Assembly (NCBI RefSeq): GCF_958979055.1
Contig: NC_084890.1
Span: 29,557,116-29,621,115, forward strand
Source: Alnus glutinosa
Taxonomy: Eukaryota > Streptophyta > Magnoliopsida > Fagales > Betulaceae
Length of the DNA: 64,000 nucleotides
Direction of reading: 5' to 3'
In this document: positions 1 through 10,062 of the stretch, piece after piece
Layout of the letters: every line of letters starts with the position of its first letter
Numbering within the stretch: position 1 is the stretch's first letter
The notes under the pieces: generated by a model
Told to the model about the DNA's origin: nothing
What the model saw: the letters and a program-made list of their open reading frames with translations, nothing else
Database searches by the model: none
Position numbers and translations under genes: made by a program

Positions 1-2962
1 CGGCCAGTGAAGCAGAGAAGAAGGACTTTTACCGCCGAACGAAATCAAGCTGTTGCAGAAGAGGTAGAGAAGTTATTGAAAGCCGGATTTATCCGGGAGG
101 TGGATTACCCCGAGTGGTTGGCCAATGTGGTACTGGTGAAGAAGTCTAATAGCAAGTGGAGGATGTGCGTAGATTTCACTGACTTGAATAAGGCATGCCC
201 GAAGGATAGTTTTCCTTTGCCTCAGATTGACTTGTTGGTCGACTCAACGTCTGGACACGAGCTCCTAAGCTTTATGGATGCTTTCTCGAGATACAACCAG
301 ATCTACATGGAAGAAGCAGATCAAGAGAAAATTACTTTCATCACAGACCGAGGACTCTACTGTTATAAGATGATGCCCTTCGGTTTGAAGAATGTGGGAG
401 CCACTTATCAGCGATTGGTGAACAGGATGTTTCAGAATCAAATTGGCAGAAACGTTGAGGTATACGTAGATGATATGCTGGTTAAAAGTATTCGGGCAAC
501 CAAACACATAGAAGACCTTCGAGAAACTTTTCGGACTCTGAGAAAATACAAGATGAAGCTTAACCCTACGAAGTGTACCGTCGGAGTTTCATCAGGAAAA
601 TTTTGGGGGTTCATGGTATCACAGAGGGGCATCGAAGCAAACCCAGAGAAGGTCAAGGCTGTCCTCGAGATGGAGGCACCGAGAACAACAAAACAACTCC
701 AACGGCTGACAGGAAGGATTGCGGCCCTAAACCGTTTCATATCACGGTCAACAGATAAGTGCCTTCCCTTCTTTAAAATTTTGAGAAAAACATTTATGTG
801 GAGTGAGGAATGTGAGGAAGCTTTCGGAAAGTTGAAGGAATACATAACGAACCCTCCCTTGTTGAGCCGCCCTACTGAATAGGAGATACTCTATCTCTAT
901 TTGGCAGTATCCCTCTCGGCTGTAAGCTCGGCACTAGTCAGAGAAGATTCGGGAATTCAGAAACCTGTTTACTTCACGAGTAAAGCACTTCATGGAGTAG
1001 AGGAAAGATATCCCCGGATCGAAAAATTGGCGTTCGCTTTGGTTATCTCAGCCAGGAGATTGAGGCCATACTTTCAGGCTCATGCTATTAGAGTCTTAAC
1101 CGAGTATCCGATGAAGAAGGTTCTGCAAAAGCCTGACCTCTCGAGAAGGTTAGTCAACTGGGCAATGGAACTCAGACAGTTTGATATCGAGTTTCATCCT
1201 CGGACAGCTATCAAAGGACAGGTTCTGGCAAATTTCTTGGTAGAATTTTGCAACATTCCCGAAGCGAAAGAACTTCCAAAAGAATTAACCTGGGTCGTGT
1301 TTGTGGATGGCTCCTCAACACATGGCAGAAGCGGGGTAGGTGTTCTCCTCAGGAATCCTGAAGGTCAAGAGTTCGGTTTTGCTGTTAAAACTGGACTTTG
1401 TCACAACAAATAATGAAGCTGAATATGAAGCTGTGATAGCAGGTTTGGCATTATCCCGAGAGATGGGAGCAACTAATGTTGAAATCCGAAGTGATTCTCA
1501 AGTAGTGGTGGGCCAAGTTCAAGGACAATTTGAAGCACAAGAAGATCGAATGGCTAGATATTTGGACCAGGTGCACCATTTCAAATCTTATTTTGAAAGG
1601 GTCGTCATCACGAAGACACCTCCGAATGAACAGATGAAGAGATTGAAGCTTCAAAACGACAGATTATAGTTTGACCCAGCCATCGATAACTCCGAGGGCT
1701 AACGTCATGGAAACAGTTCCAATACCGGCTGAACCATAATGGGCTATAGAGATTATTCAGTTCCTGAGAAATGGTTTGCTGCCTGAAGACAAGGTTGCGG
1801 CTCAGAAGGTGAAGATACAATCAACACGGTTTTGCCTCCTCGGAGAAGTACTATATAAAAAAGGATACTCCGAACCCCTGCTCAAATGCCTCTCTAAGAC
1901 CGAGGCGAATTATGTTCTCAAGGAAATCCATGAAGGTGTGTGCGGAGACCATTCGGGAGGAAGGATGCTGGCACAAAAAACCATCCGAGCAGGTTATTGT
2001 TGGCCTACGATCAGAAAGGATTTGGCTCTTCTTGTCAAGACCTGTGACAAATGCCAGAGGTTCTCAAGAATTATGAAAACAAGTCCCGAGAAGCTTACTC
2101 CCCTCACTTCTCCATGGCCATTTGCGAAATGGGAGGTAGATATTGTCGGCCCAATGCCTGTAGGGAAAGGGGGTTGGAAGTTTTTAGTTGTAGCTGTAGA
2201 CTATTTTACTAAATGGGCAGAAGCAGAAGCGTTAGCAGCTATAACTACAACGAATATCACTAGTTTCCTTTGGAAGTCAGTAGTGTGCCGGTTTGGGATG
2301 CCTCATGCTTTTGTCACAGACAATGGGAAGTAGTTTAACTATGAACTATTCCGGAGGTGTGTTCAGAACTCCGTATCCGAAACTACTATGCCTCGATACT
2401 TTATCCAAAGGTGAATGGTCAAGTAGAGGCGACGAATAAGACCCTAGTAAGGACATTGAAGAAAAAGCTAGATAAGAAGAAAGAAGCATGGGTTGAATAT
2501 GTTCCGGAGGTGCTCTGGTCGTACCGAACCACAAGAAGAACTCCAACAGGCGAGACGCAATTCTCACTTACATACGGGGCCGAGGCTGTGATACCAGTCG
2601 AAGTGGGATCCCCGAGCTTTCGTGTAGCTTACTACAATCCTGGGCTTAACGACGAAAAGGCCAAGGTATATCTAAATCTTTTGCAGGAGAAAAGAGACGA
2701 CGCACAAGTTACATGGGCAGCGTATCAGAACCGAACAGCTCGGTATTTCAATAAACAGGTGGTCCCTAAAAAGTTCCAGCTCAAAAATTGGGTACTCAGG
2801 AAAGTGAGCTTAATGGCAAAAGGCAAAATGGGACCCAAATGGGAAGGCCCCTATAAGGTAGTAGGATGCCATCAGAAAGGGGCTTATCGCCTGATGACCG
2901 AGACAGGGAAGATACTCCCGAGATCATGGAACGCCGAGCACTTGAAGAAATATTATATGTAA
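1..2962 (+). pseudogene. Tat-type pol: RT, RNase H, second RNase H, integrase (broken)
   Basis: Decayed polyprotein. The RT (7-879) keeps the YVDD catalytic box at about 466-477. An in-frame TAG at 880-882 separates it from the first RNase H (901-1250). The second RNase H follows (about 1285-1650) and contains FVDGSS and TNNEAEYEA, typical of the extra RNase H of Tat elements; an extra A in the run near 1387 shifts the frame. Another frame break lies between about 1660 and 1776. The integrase (1776-2962) has the HHCC zinc finger (His near 1930, CDKC near 2044), Asp in VDIVGP, Asp in TDNGK and Glu in NGQVEATNK. A TAG at 2331-2333 and a shift just after it break this domain. It ends with the usual HLKKYYM-type tail. 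With at least two stops and three frame breaks it cannot make a working enzyme. Confidence 0.92.
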
Positions 2963-3338
2963 TTCTTTGTTTTTTCTCCACAATTTTATATTCAATAAAT
3001 AAGATCTCTTTCCAATTCATATCAACAATTGTAGAAGTGTAAGAAATAGCCCGACTTCCCCCCTCGAAAGAGTTATAGGGGGATACCCAGGAAAGAACCC
3101 ACCTGCATCTTTTCCTTGGACAACCCGAAATGGTCATTGAATAGATGCAATGGGAGAAACCCCTCATTTAGGGGTTACTAAAAGTATAACGCTAAGAATG
3201 CCCGAATCCTTTCCTCGAACGACCCGAAAAGGGTTATGGGAAGGATATCAAGGCAAGATCTTCACCAGAAGCTATAAAGAGGAAGGTAGGCAAATTTAAA
3301 ATGAAGTGCTAAAAATTGGTTAAAACAAAGGTTTGTTT
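2963..3338. other. Spacer between pol and antisense gene of the Tat element
   Basis: No coding sequence seen. The stretch contains two related short blocks (around 3060-3100 and 3205-3250) sharing cctcga, a purine-rich stretch and ggttatggg/gttataggg motifs, suggesting an old local duplication. Confidence 0.5.
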
Positions 3339-5393
3339 TCAGAAACTGAAACTCACCTGGTAATGGCAAATAAAAATGCCTTGAGCAATTTTCTCGGGGG
3401 AGGAAACCCTTGCATTTCCCAGGAACCCTTCGAGGATTAGATTTTTTATGGCCTCCATTGGATGACCAAGAAGGCCTCTGCCCAAGACTTCAAAACCCGT
3501 TGAAACTCTAGAAGAAAAGCTAGGGCCCACAGAAGGAGCGGCTTCCGTATTCGGGGCTGCCTCGGAATCATTAGGCCTTAATTCAGAAGTCCGGGCCTCA
3601 GTATGGGATCTGTCCCTATCAGAAGCATAGGGGTGCAGATCTGCCTCGGGAGTGGAGGCCTCGGTATTGACCCTATATCCTTCAGGCTCTCCTAGATGTT
3701 GGCTCGCTTCGAATTGATCCAGGCTTCTTACTTCAAGACCAGCACATGGTGTATCCTGAACACCCACTTGTCGAGAACTTCCTGGCTCTTCAGTACTTAC
3801 CCTCTAGGGTGTTCCCGTTTGGGGCTCGGTTTGGTCAGGAGCTGTGCATGGTTCATGGGGGGTGGCATGCCCCATTTCGCAGTCACAACTGGGGGGTGGT
3901 GGAGTTCCTGGATGTTCTGATGAAGGAGTCCGAGGAGTGCCTTCTTCCATAAAGTCTTCGACGAAAGCTTCATCTCGGGGGGTGCTAACGTCCTCATCCC
4001 TCTCTTCAACAGATTCTTCACCCGAAGGGGCAAACTCTTGCTGTACCTCCTCGGCATCAGAAGGCCTTATGACCGGCTTACCCCACATCCGCTCAGCCTC
4101 TTAAATTATTTCGACCAGACGATCTCGGGCACCGAATTTCTTTTTCCTCGCCAGGTGCTTCACCCGACGCGTGACTTGCACGTTATGGGCCTCAGGTATC
4201 GGTTCGCCCTCCTCTTCAGATCTCTCTGGCATCGGACTTGTTACTGTGGAGGCTCCGGCATTGGTTTCCTCAAGAGGAGTATCTGGGCCCTGGTACGATG
4301 CCTCAGAGCCAGACTAATCTCTTAAGACAAAAAGGGGTGTAGAGCCAGCTTCTTGTGTAGGGGAGACTTTCGGAACGAAACCCCAAAAGCTCGCTGATCC
4401 CTCTTCGGTGTTGGTTCCAGCCATGGGCACCCTCGGAGGGGTTTTCTTCACACCTAAGGCAGCCAGAGGAATGTTCCGTTTCTTTCTCAAAGGAACATCA
4501 TCAGGAACCTTTTCGGCTCTGCTAAAAGGTCTCTTCTTAGTGATAGGCATCGGAGATGGAGGTGCATCACTTCTTTTCTTGACAGCTCATCTTTTGGTGA
4601 TCGTCTTCTTGTCCCTTGGAATATTGTATCCAAGAAATTGCCTTAAATTCTCTTCAGTCACAAGATTGTCAAAATCAACTTCCTCAAATTTCTTGGCCTT
4701 GACCCTGATTGCAGACCAGACGCTTATCTTCTTGACATCTTCCCGGTCGGATATGCTAATTGAAGGGGTTTCACTTCGGTCAGGCCTCAACAATTGCCAA
4801 GTCCGAGGCATCCTACGGTTCTCAGGAAAAATAGTACCTTCGGGGCATTCCCATTCCCAGAGACTCGAAAAAACTGTTGCTCCCAAAACTTGTTGTTTGT
4901 CAACCCACTCTTAAGTTTGATGAATATAGGGGTGTGATGGACACACAATTCGATCATTCCCTCTGAAGTCTGCCTCGGTCTATAAATGTGAAAGAATTGA
5001 AGAATCTTCATCTCCTTCTTCAATACAAGCCTCCAAAGGATGTACGAAGCGAACAGATATCTCCAGGCGTTGGGCATGATCTGACTAGAAGCAACTATCA
5101 GAAAGAGGACAAAGTCCCGAGCAATCTCCGGAAAGGGTAACCGGAGTCTGGCCAGACATCCTTTCAAACAAAGTGATGTCACCGCCATCAATAAGTCGAG
5201 CCCCAGGGGTTTGATAAAACATCCTCACTGTCGGAGGAATGTCGTAGTTTAGACGTAGAACACCCTCATGCCTTTCAAAGAGGGCGGTTTCCACCCAGCT
5301 CTCCAGGGGAGAAAGGTCTACGTAGCCATCGGACCTTTTGGTTTGAGCCCGAGAGGTAGGAGGAATATTCGAGGTGGTCTTCTTGGGAGCCAT
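3339..5393 (-). pseudogene. Antisense accessory gene of the Tat element (decayed)
   Basis: On the minus strand a start codon at 5393 opens a protein beginning MAPKKTTS. Reading continues through several frames: 5393-5085, about 5191-4787, 4886-4587, 4550-4314, 4088-3804 and 3767-3339. Their similar style (acidic, Ser/Pro-rich C-terminal part, Lys/Arg patches such as RKKR near 4480) suggests one broken gene. The N-terminal half has the tryptophan/aromatic pattern of the antisense or transposon-associated proteins found between pol and the 3' LTR in Tat/Grande/Retand elements. That assignment rests on position and general character, not on a database match. Function of these proteins is unknown. 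Frame breaks make this copy non-functional. Confidence 0.55.
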
Positions 5394-5830
5394 TTCGGAG
5401 AGAGAAAGGAGGAGTAGAAGTTTCAAAGAAAGAAAAGAAACTCAAGAAGATGGCGACAATGGAGGATAAAGAAATAATATGAGAATATGTCAAAGGATGA
5501 ATAGTGAAAGTAGTCCAAACATTAAATACTCCCCCACGCGTCCGAAATATAAAGAGGCGCCATCATTTCAGTATCTCCGAAAACTGATGGGGCGTACGTT
5601 TCAGATCCAGAAATTAAATGATATAACCTCGAGAATATCATCGAGAATATCGCGTCATGATTATAAAAGAGTAGCACGGCGTCAGAGCTTACGTCATTAG
5701 CAGAAAAAGAAGCGGTAAGATTCAAACATTCAAACTGTTGAAAAGACGCGCCATTTATGACAAAAGCAATAACAGGTACAGGTTGGCAAGCGATAAATAA
5801 TTCCCTTAATTTCAATTTATTTTTGAAATT

Positions 5831-5845
5831 AGAGAATTAGGGGGG
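5831..5845 (+). other. Polypurine tract of the Tat element
   Basis: Purine-rich run ending in six G residues, four bases upstream of the TG that opens the 3' LTR. This is where plus-strand DNA synthesis would be primed. Confidence 0.75.
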
Positions 5846-5849
5846 TAAC

Positions 5850-6752
5850 TGTTGGGGATAAAATTAACCCCGAGGACACGTGGATTCTAATCTTGAATCA
5901 TCTCGGTGTTACATCTCGGACATTTGTTACGACCCAGTAGAAGAAGATCGTCTAGGTATAATGACGTCTCGGTCTTATCAAACCCGGTAACGGTATGAAA
6001 TATCCAGAGATCTCCTAGTTTGGTCGGAGCGAATATATCTCGGATATTTATGCCTCAGAGATTTGATAGAAGCTACGAGACCATTCGGGAAGTTGAATCA
6101 CAACCCGGTATACAAAGATTGCCTCGGTATGATAACACCTCGGATAAGATGGCCTCGGTATGATAACACCTCGGATCTTCCACAACCCTGTTACGGTGCG
6201 GCAATATTTCGAGATCTCCTAGTCCTTTCGGAGCGAACATGTCTCGGATATTATCACCTCGGGGGTTGGTCGAAGTGTGTTACAATTGTCTTAGAGTGAG
6301 ATAAGGCCAGTATCCCGGAAGATCAGGAATAAGCCTCTATCCCATTATTAATGGGATAAGATGGCTAGTAACGTAGAAATTAAGATTAAAGAGGTACGAA
6401 TGCAATTCAATTTGGACTCTGTAGCCTTATTCAAATTCGCTGAAGATAAGGTTAAGGTTCACCAGACTAGGACTCAAACTCCTAGTTCAACTGGGCTTCA
6501 AGAATTCCAGTAGGACTGCAACTACCAGCCTATAAATAAGACCATCACACCAGGTATTAGATATATTCTCTCTGAGCTTTTGAGATTACAAATATTCTTC
6601 AGAAAATTGATTTGAACTGACTTAGGCATCGGAGTGGGCGTAGTCGGCACCCCCAACTAGTTGCTTGTTGTTTTACAAGAATCACGGTTGTACGTTGAGG
6701 GAGGCAGCGAATCACAAGGCGACACGTCACCATACCGGAAACTGTACCAACA
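5850..6752 (+). repeat. 3' LTR of the Tat element (903 bp)
   Basis: Starts TGTTGG and ends CCAACA, a perfect 6-bp inverted terminus, directly after the polypurine tract. A 25-bp direct repeat (6121-6145 and 6152-6176, separated by 6 bp) lies inside and shares the sequence cctcggtatgataacacc. Several other scattered cctcgg motifs occur in the LTR. The right boundary is confirmed by colinearity of the following DNA with 23066 onwards. Confidence 0.88.
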
Positions 6753-7123
6753 CACTCTAAGCTTGAGCATATCTGTTCTGTTAATTTTCTTCCAAGTTTC
6801 AGAACAATTAGATGTTCTGAATCTTGTCATTTGACCAACCACAACCATAAAAACATTTTGTTTTATTTTTTCTACATTTATGAATTACATGATACATGAC
6901 CGTGTAATTGAAAAAAAAAAGATCAAGTAACAAACGATTGTTGATATCTTACCTTTTCCTGCTTGTTCGCAACTGAATCACTGTCCCAACCTGGAAAGAC
7001 AGTTGGCCCACGTTAGAGAATACGAATGGAAACACTAACACCAAAATGAAAATGGGCCAATTTGTAGTTGTTATAATATGAGATACAAGGTAGGTTATCA
7101 TCGAAATTGATTTTCGCATAAGC
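6753..7123. repeat. 3' flank of F-box copy A, duplicated at about 23066-23406
   Basis: The sequence from cactctaagcttgagcat onward matches the second F-box locus almost base for base, including the poly(A) run (6910 and 23220) and the stretch leading into the stop codon. It therefore belongs to a segmental duplication that includes the F-box gene. No separate gene is seen. Confidence 0.85.
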
Positions 7124-8354
7124 TTACATCCGTATCTTCCTTTTTCTCTTCTTTTCTTTCGCCTTGAGCTTACTAACACAAGACAAAGTTGCTTGCACTC
7201 CTGATATTCCATCTGCTACATTCAGTAGAGTAAGGCTCTACATATAAGAATCGCAATGAAGCCAGTTATGTATTTCATAAATGTGAAGATACCAGGATTG
7301 TTCGCTATTACGATCGTAAGAAGACAAATATCCCTCATGGTTCACTAGAACTTCACCGTTCTTTGTAAAGCCTATCGGACCATATGATCCACACACAAAA
7401 ACTTAATATCGAACTGCTTAATCCATGATTCCGCTCTTCCATACTCTTTCATCACCCACACGGGCATATCCTCATCGTCCCCGTAGGGTATAACAGCAAG
7501 CAACCCATCAACTACTGCAAAAAAAAAAAAAAAAAAATCGAAAATTCCCTCGCCTTGTAAACTCTTTGGCACAGCCATTTCACGAAACACCTCATCCTCC
7601 ATATCGAACAACACGATCAAATGGCGAAACGGGCACTGGTGCTCTCGAGTGCAAGCTGGCCAATGGACTGCCCCATTAAAGAAAATAGTACCGCCGGTGT
7701 TGGATTCACTAAAGTTGTAGGGAAGACCGGGGGCCGTAAAAGAGCGCCATGCACCGGTTCGAAGCGTATAAATATCAACCAGAGAACGAGTGGTGCCTTC
7801 GACATCTACAACCCTCACCACTTTGTAATCGTCAGTCTTGGGGCAATACCTAAAGCCATGAGGTTGGGAAGCAATCCCCAAAGGCCAATATTAGGGTACA
7901 GAATGGATATGGCTTTTTGAATACAAGGGTTGCAGAGAAAGTATGAATCAAAATCTTTGGTGAGACAAAAGATACCGTTAGATGAACCAATTACTTTCAT
8001 GCAATCGCGGAAGCAACGCGATCCTATGAAATCTGATGGATCTCTTGTGAAATTAAGATCAAATCGTTCAGTTACCAAACTCCTCTCTTGTTTTTCTGAA
8101 TCAAGGGAAAGCAGGTGGATGCAGATGGCAGGTGATCGGTCTTTCTTGAGTCTGTAGTCGAAATGGTGGAACACAATGTTGGATGAGTTTTGGGGGTTGG
8201 AAAGAGCGCGGCTGAGGTGGGTGGCGATGAAATAGGGGCTGGAGATGAGAGAGCACAATGTCTTAGAAACGCACCTGAATCTAATGACCGACTCAACAGG
8301 CAGTCGTGAGAGGATTTTGGCAATAGCTTCATTTGGTAGACTGTTTGACATCAT
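7124..8354 (-). pseudogene. F-box/FBA-domain protein, copy A (broken)
   Basis: Minus-strand paralogue of the intact gene at 23407-24642. The first part (8354 down to about 7870) encodes the F-box (SNSLPNEAIAKILSRLP) and the start of the FBA region. A frame change near 7860-7880 moves the rest into another frame, where FRYCPKTDDYKVV and AVHWPA match copy B. A poly(A) run at about 7518-7537 expands into a poly-Phe stretch absent from copy B. Near 7380-7395 a 6-base deletion plus a 2-base insertion relative to copy B gives an early stop (7372). The original stop is at 7124-7126. Family members are substrate receptors of SCF ubiquitin ligases; this copy cannot make the full protein. A short F-box-only product ending near 7815 is conceivable. 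Confidence 0.88.
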
Positions 8355-8877
8355 GCTCCTTTTTTCCGGGGATTGAAGAGCATGAAGAAGAAAACTTTTG
8401 AGAGAGAAAAGAACTTTTTATATATAATCAGTTGCAGAGCCTCCCAACACTTTTTTGGGTTTTTTTTTCTTGGAAAAAGATGAAGCAAAGAAGAGAACAT
8501 GAAAAGGGAAAGAAGGCAATTGTTTGACTCCATTCCCGCCCACAGTTGTTCGTCTTTCCAAGCACCACGCACGTTGCACGCTGTTCAAAGAAAAAATCAA
8601 AAATTACTTTGGCCGTGCTATCATTTCCTTGAGCCCGGTGTACTGCGTCCGTTAATGCTTCTCTACAGTGTTGTTGTCATATATATATATAAGCTGAGTT
8701 TTGCTTTAGTGGTGCGTAGAATTGTTCCACGTGGCATGAACCGGCGATTTGCTAAATACTGAACCCGTGCGTGCATGTTTGCTAAACCGTAAAAATTACT
8801 CTCAATAAAAGCAAACCATCAAAAAAAAAAAAAAAAAAAAGAAGCAAAACCGTCACTCCCTTCTCTCTCTAATTCAC
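8355..8877. promoter_or_regulatory. 5' flank of F-box copy A
   Basis: Colinear with 24643-24905 upstream of the intact copy, including the 5' UTR with its tandem gagagaaaag-type purines and a tatatataatc segment (about 8418-8430) that could serve as a TATA region. From about 8620 (gagcccggtgtactgcg) it matches instead the repeat units at 26395 and 30065. A poly(A) tract sits at 8821-8840. Confidence 0.55.
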
Positions 8878-9047
8878 GGGTAGTGATTGGGGGAACACTT
8901 GACGGCTTTCTCCCCTTTTGAATAAACAAACCCATTTTATTGAAAAAGTAAACATAAAATAATAAAAGAAATCAGTTTTGGAATAAAATAGGTTTGTTTA
9001 TTCAAAAGGGGGAGAAAGCCTGTCAAGTGTCCCCCCAATCACTACTC
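8878..9047. mobile_element. MITE, Mutator-like (170 bp)
   Basis: Nearly the whole element is one inverted repeat: the left end gggtagtgattggggg and its complement at the right end, with arms extending over about 70 bp. Flanks ctaattcac (8869-8877) and ataattcac (9048-9056) match at 8 of 9 positions, as expected for a 9-bp Mutator-type target duplication. No coding capacity. Confidence 0.82.
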
Positions 9048-9104
9048 ATAATTCACATACGGACGTTCTCTCTCCCTTCTTTCTTCTTCTCTGCTATTCT
9101 CTCT

Positions 9105-9286
9105 GGGTAGTGATTGGGGGGACCCTTGACCGGCTCCCTCCCCCCTTTTCAATATAAAACCCCCATTTTATTCAAAAATTAAAAATAAAATAATATAAAA
9201 AATTAGAAGTATAATAAAATGGGGTTTTATATTGAAAAGGGGGAGGGAGCCGGCCAAGGGTCCCCCCCCGCCCCCAATCACTACCC
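9105..9286. mobile_element. MITE, Mutator-like, same family (182 bp)
   Basis: Same ends as the element at 8878 (gggtagtgattgggggg) and an almost perfect long inverted repeat. It is flanked by a perfect 9-bp duplication, attctctct at 9096-9104 and 9287-9295. Two family members only 57 bp apart have different target duplications, so they inserted independently. Confidence 0.88.
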
Positions 9287-9545
9287 ATTCTCTCTTCATT
9301 TTTCCTCCGTTTTCCTTCTCTCTCTAACGCACGTATTCTTCTCCTCTCTCTCTCTCTCTCTGCGATTATGGTTTTTTCCATTTTCTCTCACTCTCATCGC
9401 GTTCCTATTTCTCTCCCGCCGTAACCTCCTCTTGATTTTCTCTGGGACTCTATCTTCCATGTTTTTGTGCCTTTGTTTTTTTATTTTTTTATTTTTGTTC
9501 GAATTTTCGAATGATGACTTGGTTGGGACTGATCCAGTTTTTTTT
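9287..9545. other. CT-rich host DNA interrupted by the chromodomain element
   Basis: Pyrimidine-rich DNA with a (CT)n run at 9345-9361. It would join 15316 onwards if the retrotransposon were absent. It resembles a plant 5' leader, but no coding exon can be assigned. Confidence 0.4.
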
Positions 9546-10049
9546 TGTTACGTGCCCTGTTATTACTTAATTAAAATTAGCTCTTCGAGGGGCTAGTCCT
9601 CCACACTCAAGCACACGGCTTAGATGTTTAACACTTCCAGGTTTAACTCATAACACACGGTAATATGATTAAACTCCAGAAGATATCTCTCCTTTCCACT
9701 TCTCTGGTTTAAATCAAGTAGCAACAGCAAGGAAATAGGGAACTGCCAGTAATGGCTGAACCCACAACTTAGTAACTGACCCACTAAGATAACTGACGCA
9801 ACTGACCCACTAAACATGTTCCAGAACACCCTGAAACTGTCTTAGGAAATTAAAGGTAATACAGGATATTACAACAAGACCCATACAATTAAACATAACA
9901 ACTCTAATACCCTTCTACAGCTTGCAACCACATCCGATCCTGTTCCTGTAGGAGAACCACGTGGCAGCCATCCAAGGTACCTTGGGCCCTGGTATCAAGA
10001 TACCCTTGTCCGAACCATACACCCAGCTCCCTCAGTCGGATGCATAACA
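9546..10049 (-). repeat. 3' LTR of chromodomain element
   Basis: On the plus strand it runs from tgttacgtgc to gcataaca, so on the element's own strand it begins TGTTATGC. It matches 14812-15315 except for about 11 substitutions. Confidence 0.92.
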
Positions 10050-10062
10050 CAACCTCCTCCAT
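10050..10062 (-). other. Polypurine tract of chromodomain element
   Basis: On the minus strand this is a GGAGGAGG-type purine run immediately before the 3' LTR. It overlaps the end of the chromodomain reading frame. Confidence 0.7.

Larger units (their letters stand above)
1..6752 (+). mobile_element. Ty3/gypsy Tat-lineage LTR retrotransposon, 3' part
   Basis: The left edge cuts the element inside pol, so the 5' LTR, gag and protease are outside the window. In order it shows reverse transcriptase, a first RNase H, a second RNase H, integrase, an antisense gene, a purine-rich tract (5831-5845) and a 3' LTR bounded by TGTTGG and CCAACA. Two RNase H domains and an extra gene between pol and the 3' LTR are hallmarks of the plant Tat lineage (Retand, Grande, Ogre relatives). 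The base after the LTR starts a sequence that is continuous with the second F-box locus at about 23066, which fixes the right boundary. The 5-bp target duplication would be cactc (6753-6757), but its partner is out of view. Confidence 0.9.

Noticed and set aside
9172..9596. Overlapping frames in the CT-rich region
   Set aside because: Derived from the MITE and the pyrimidine tract; no domain.
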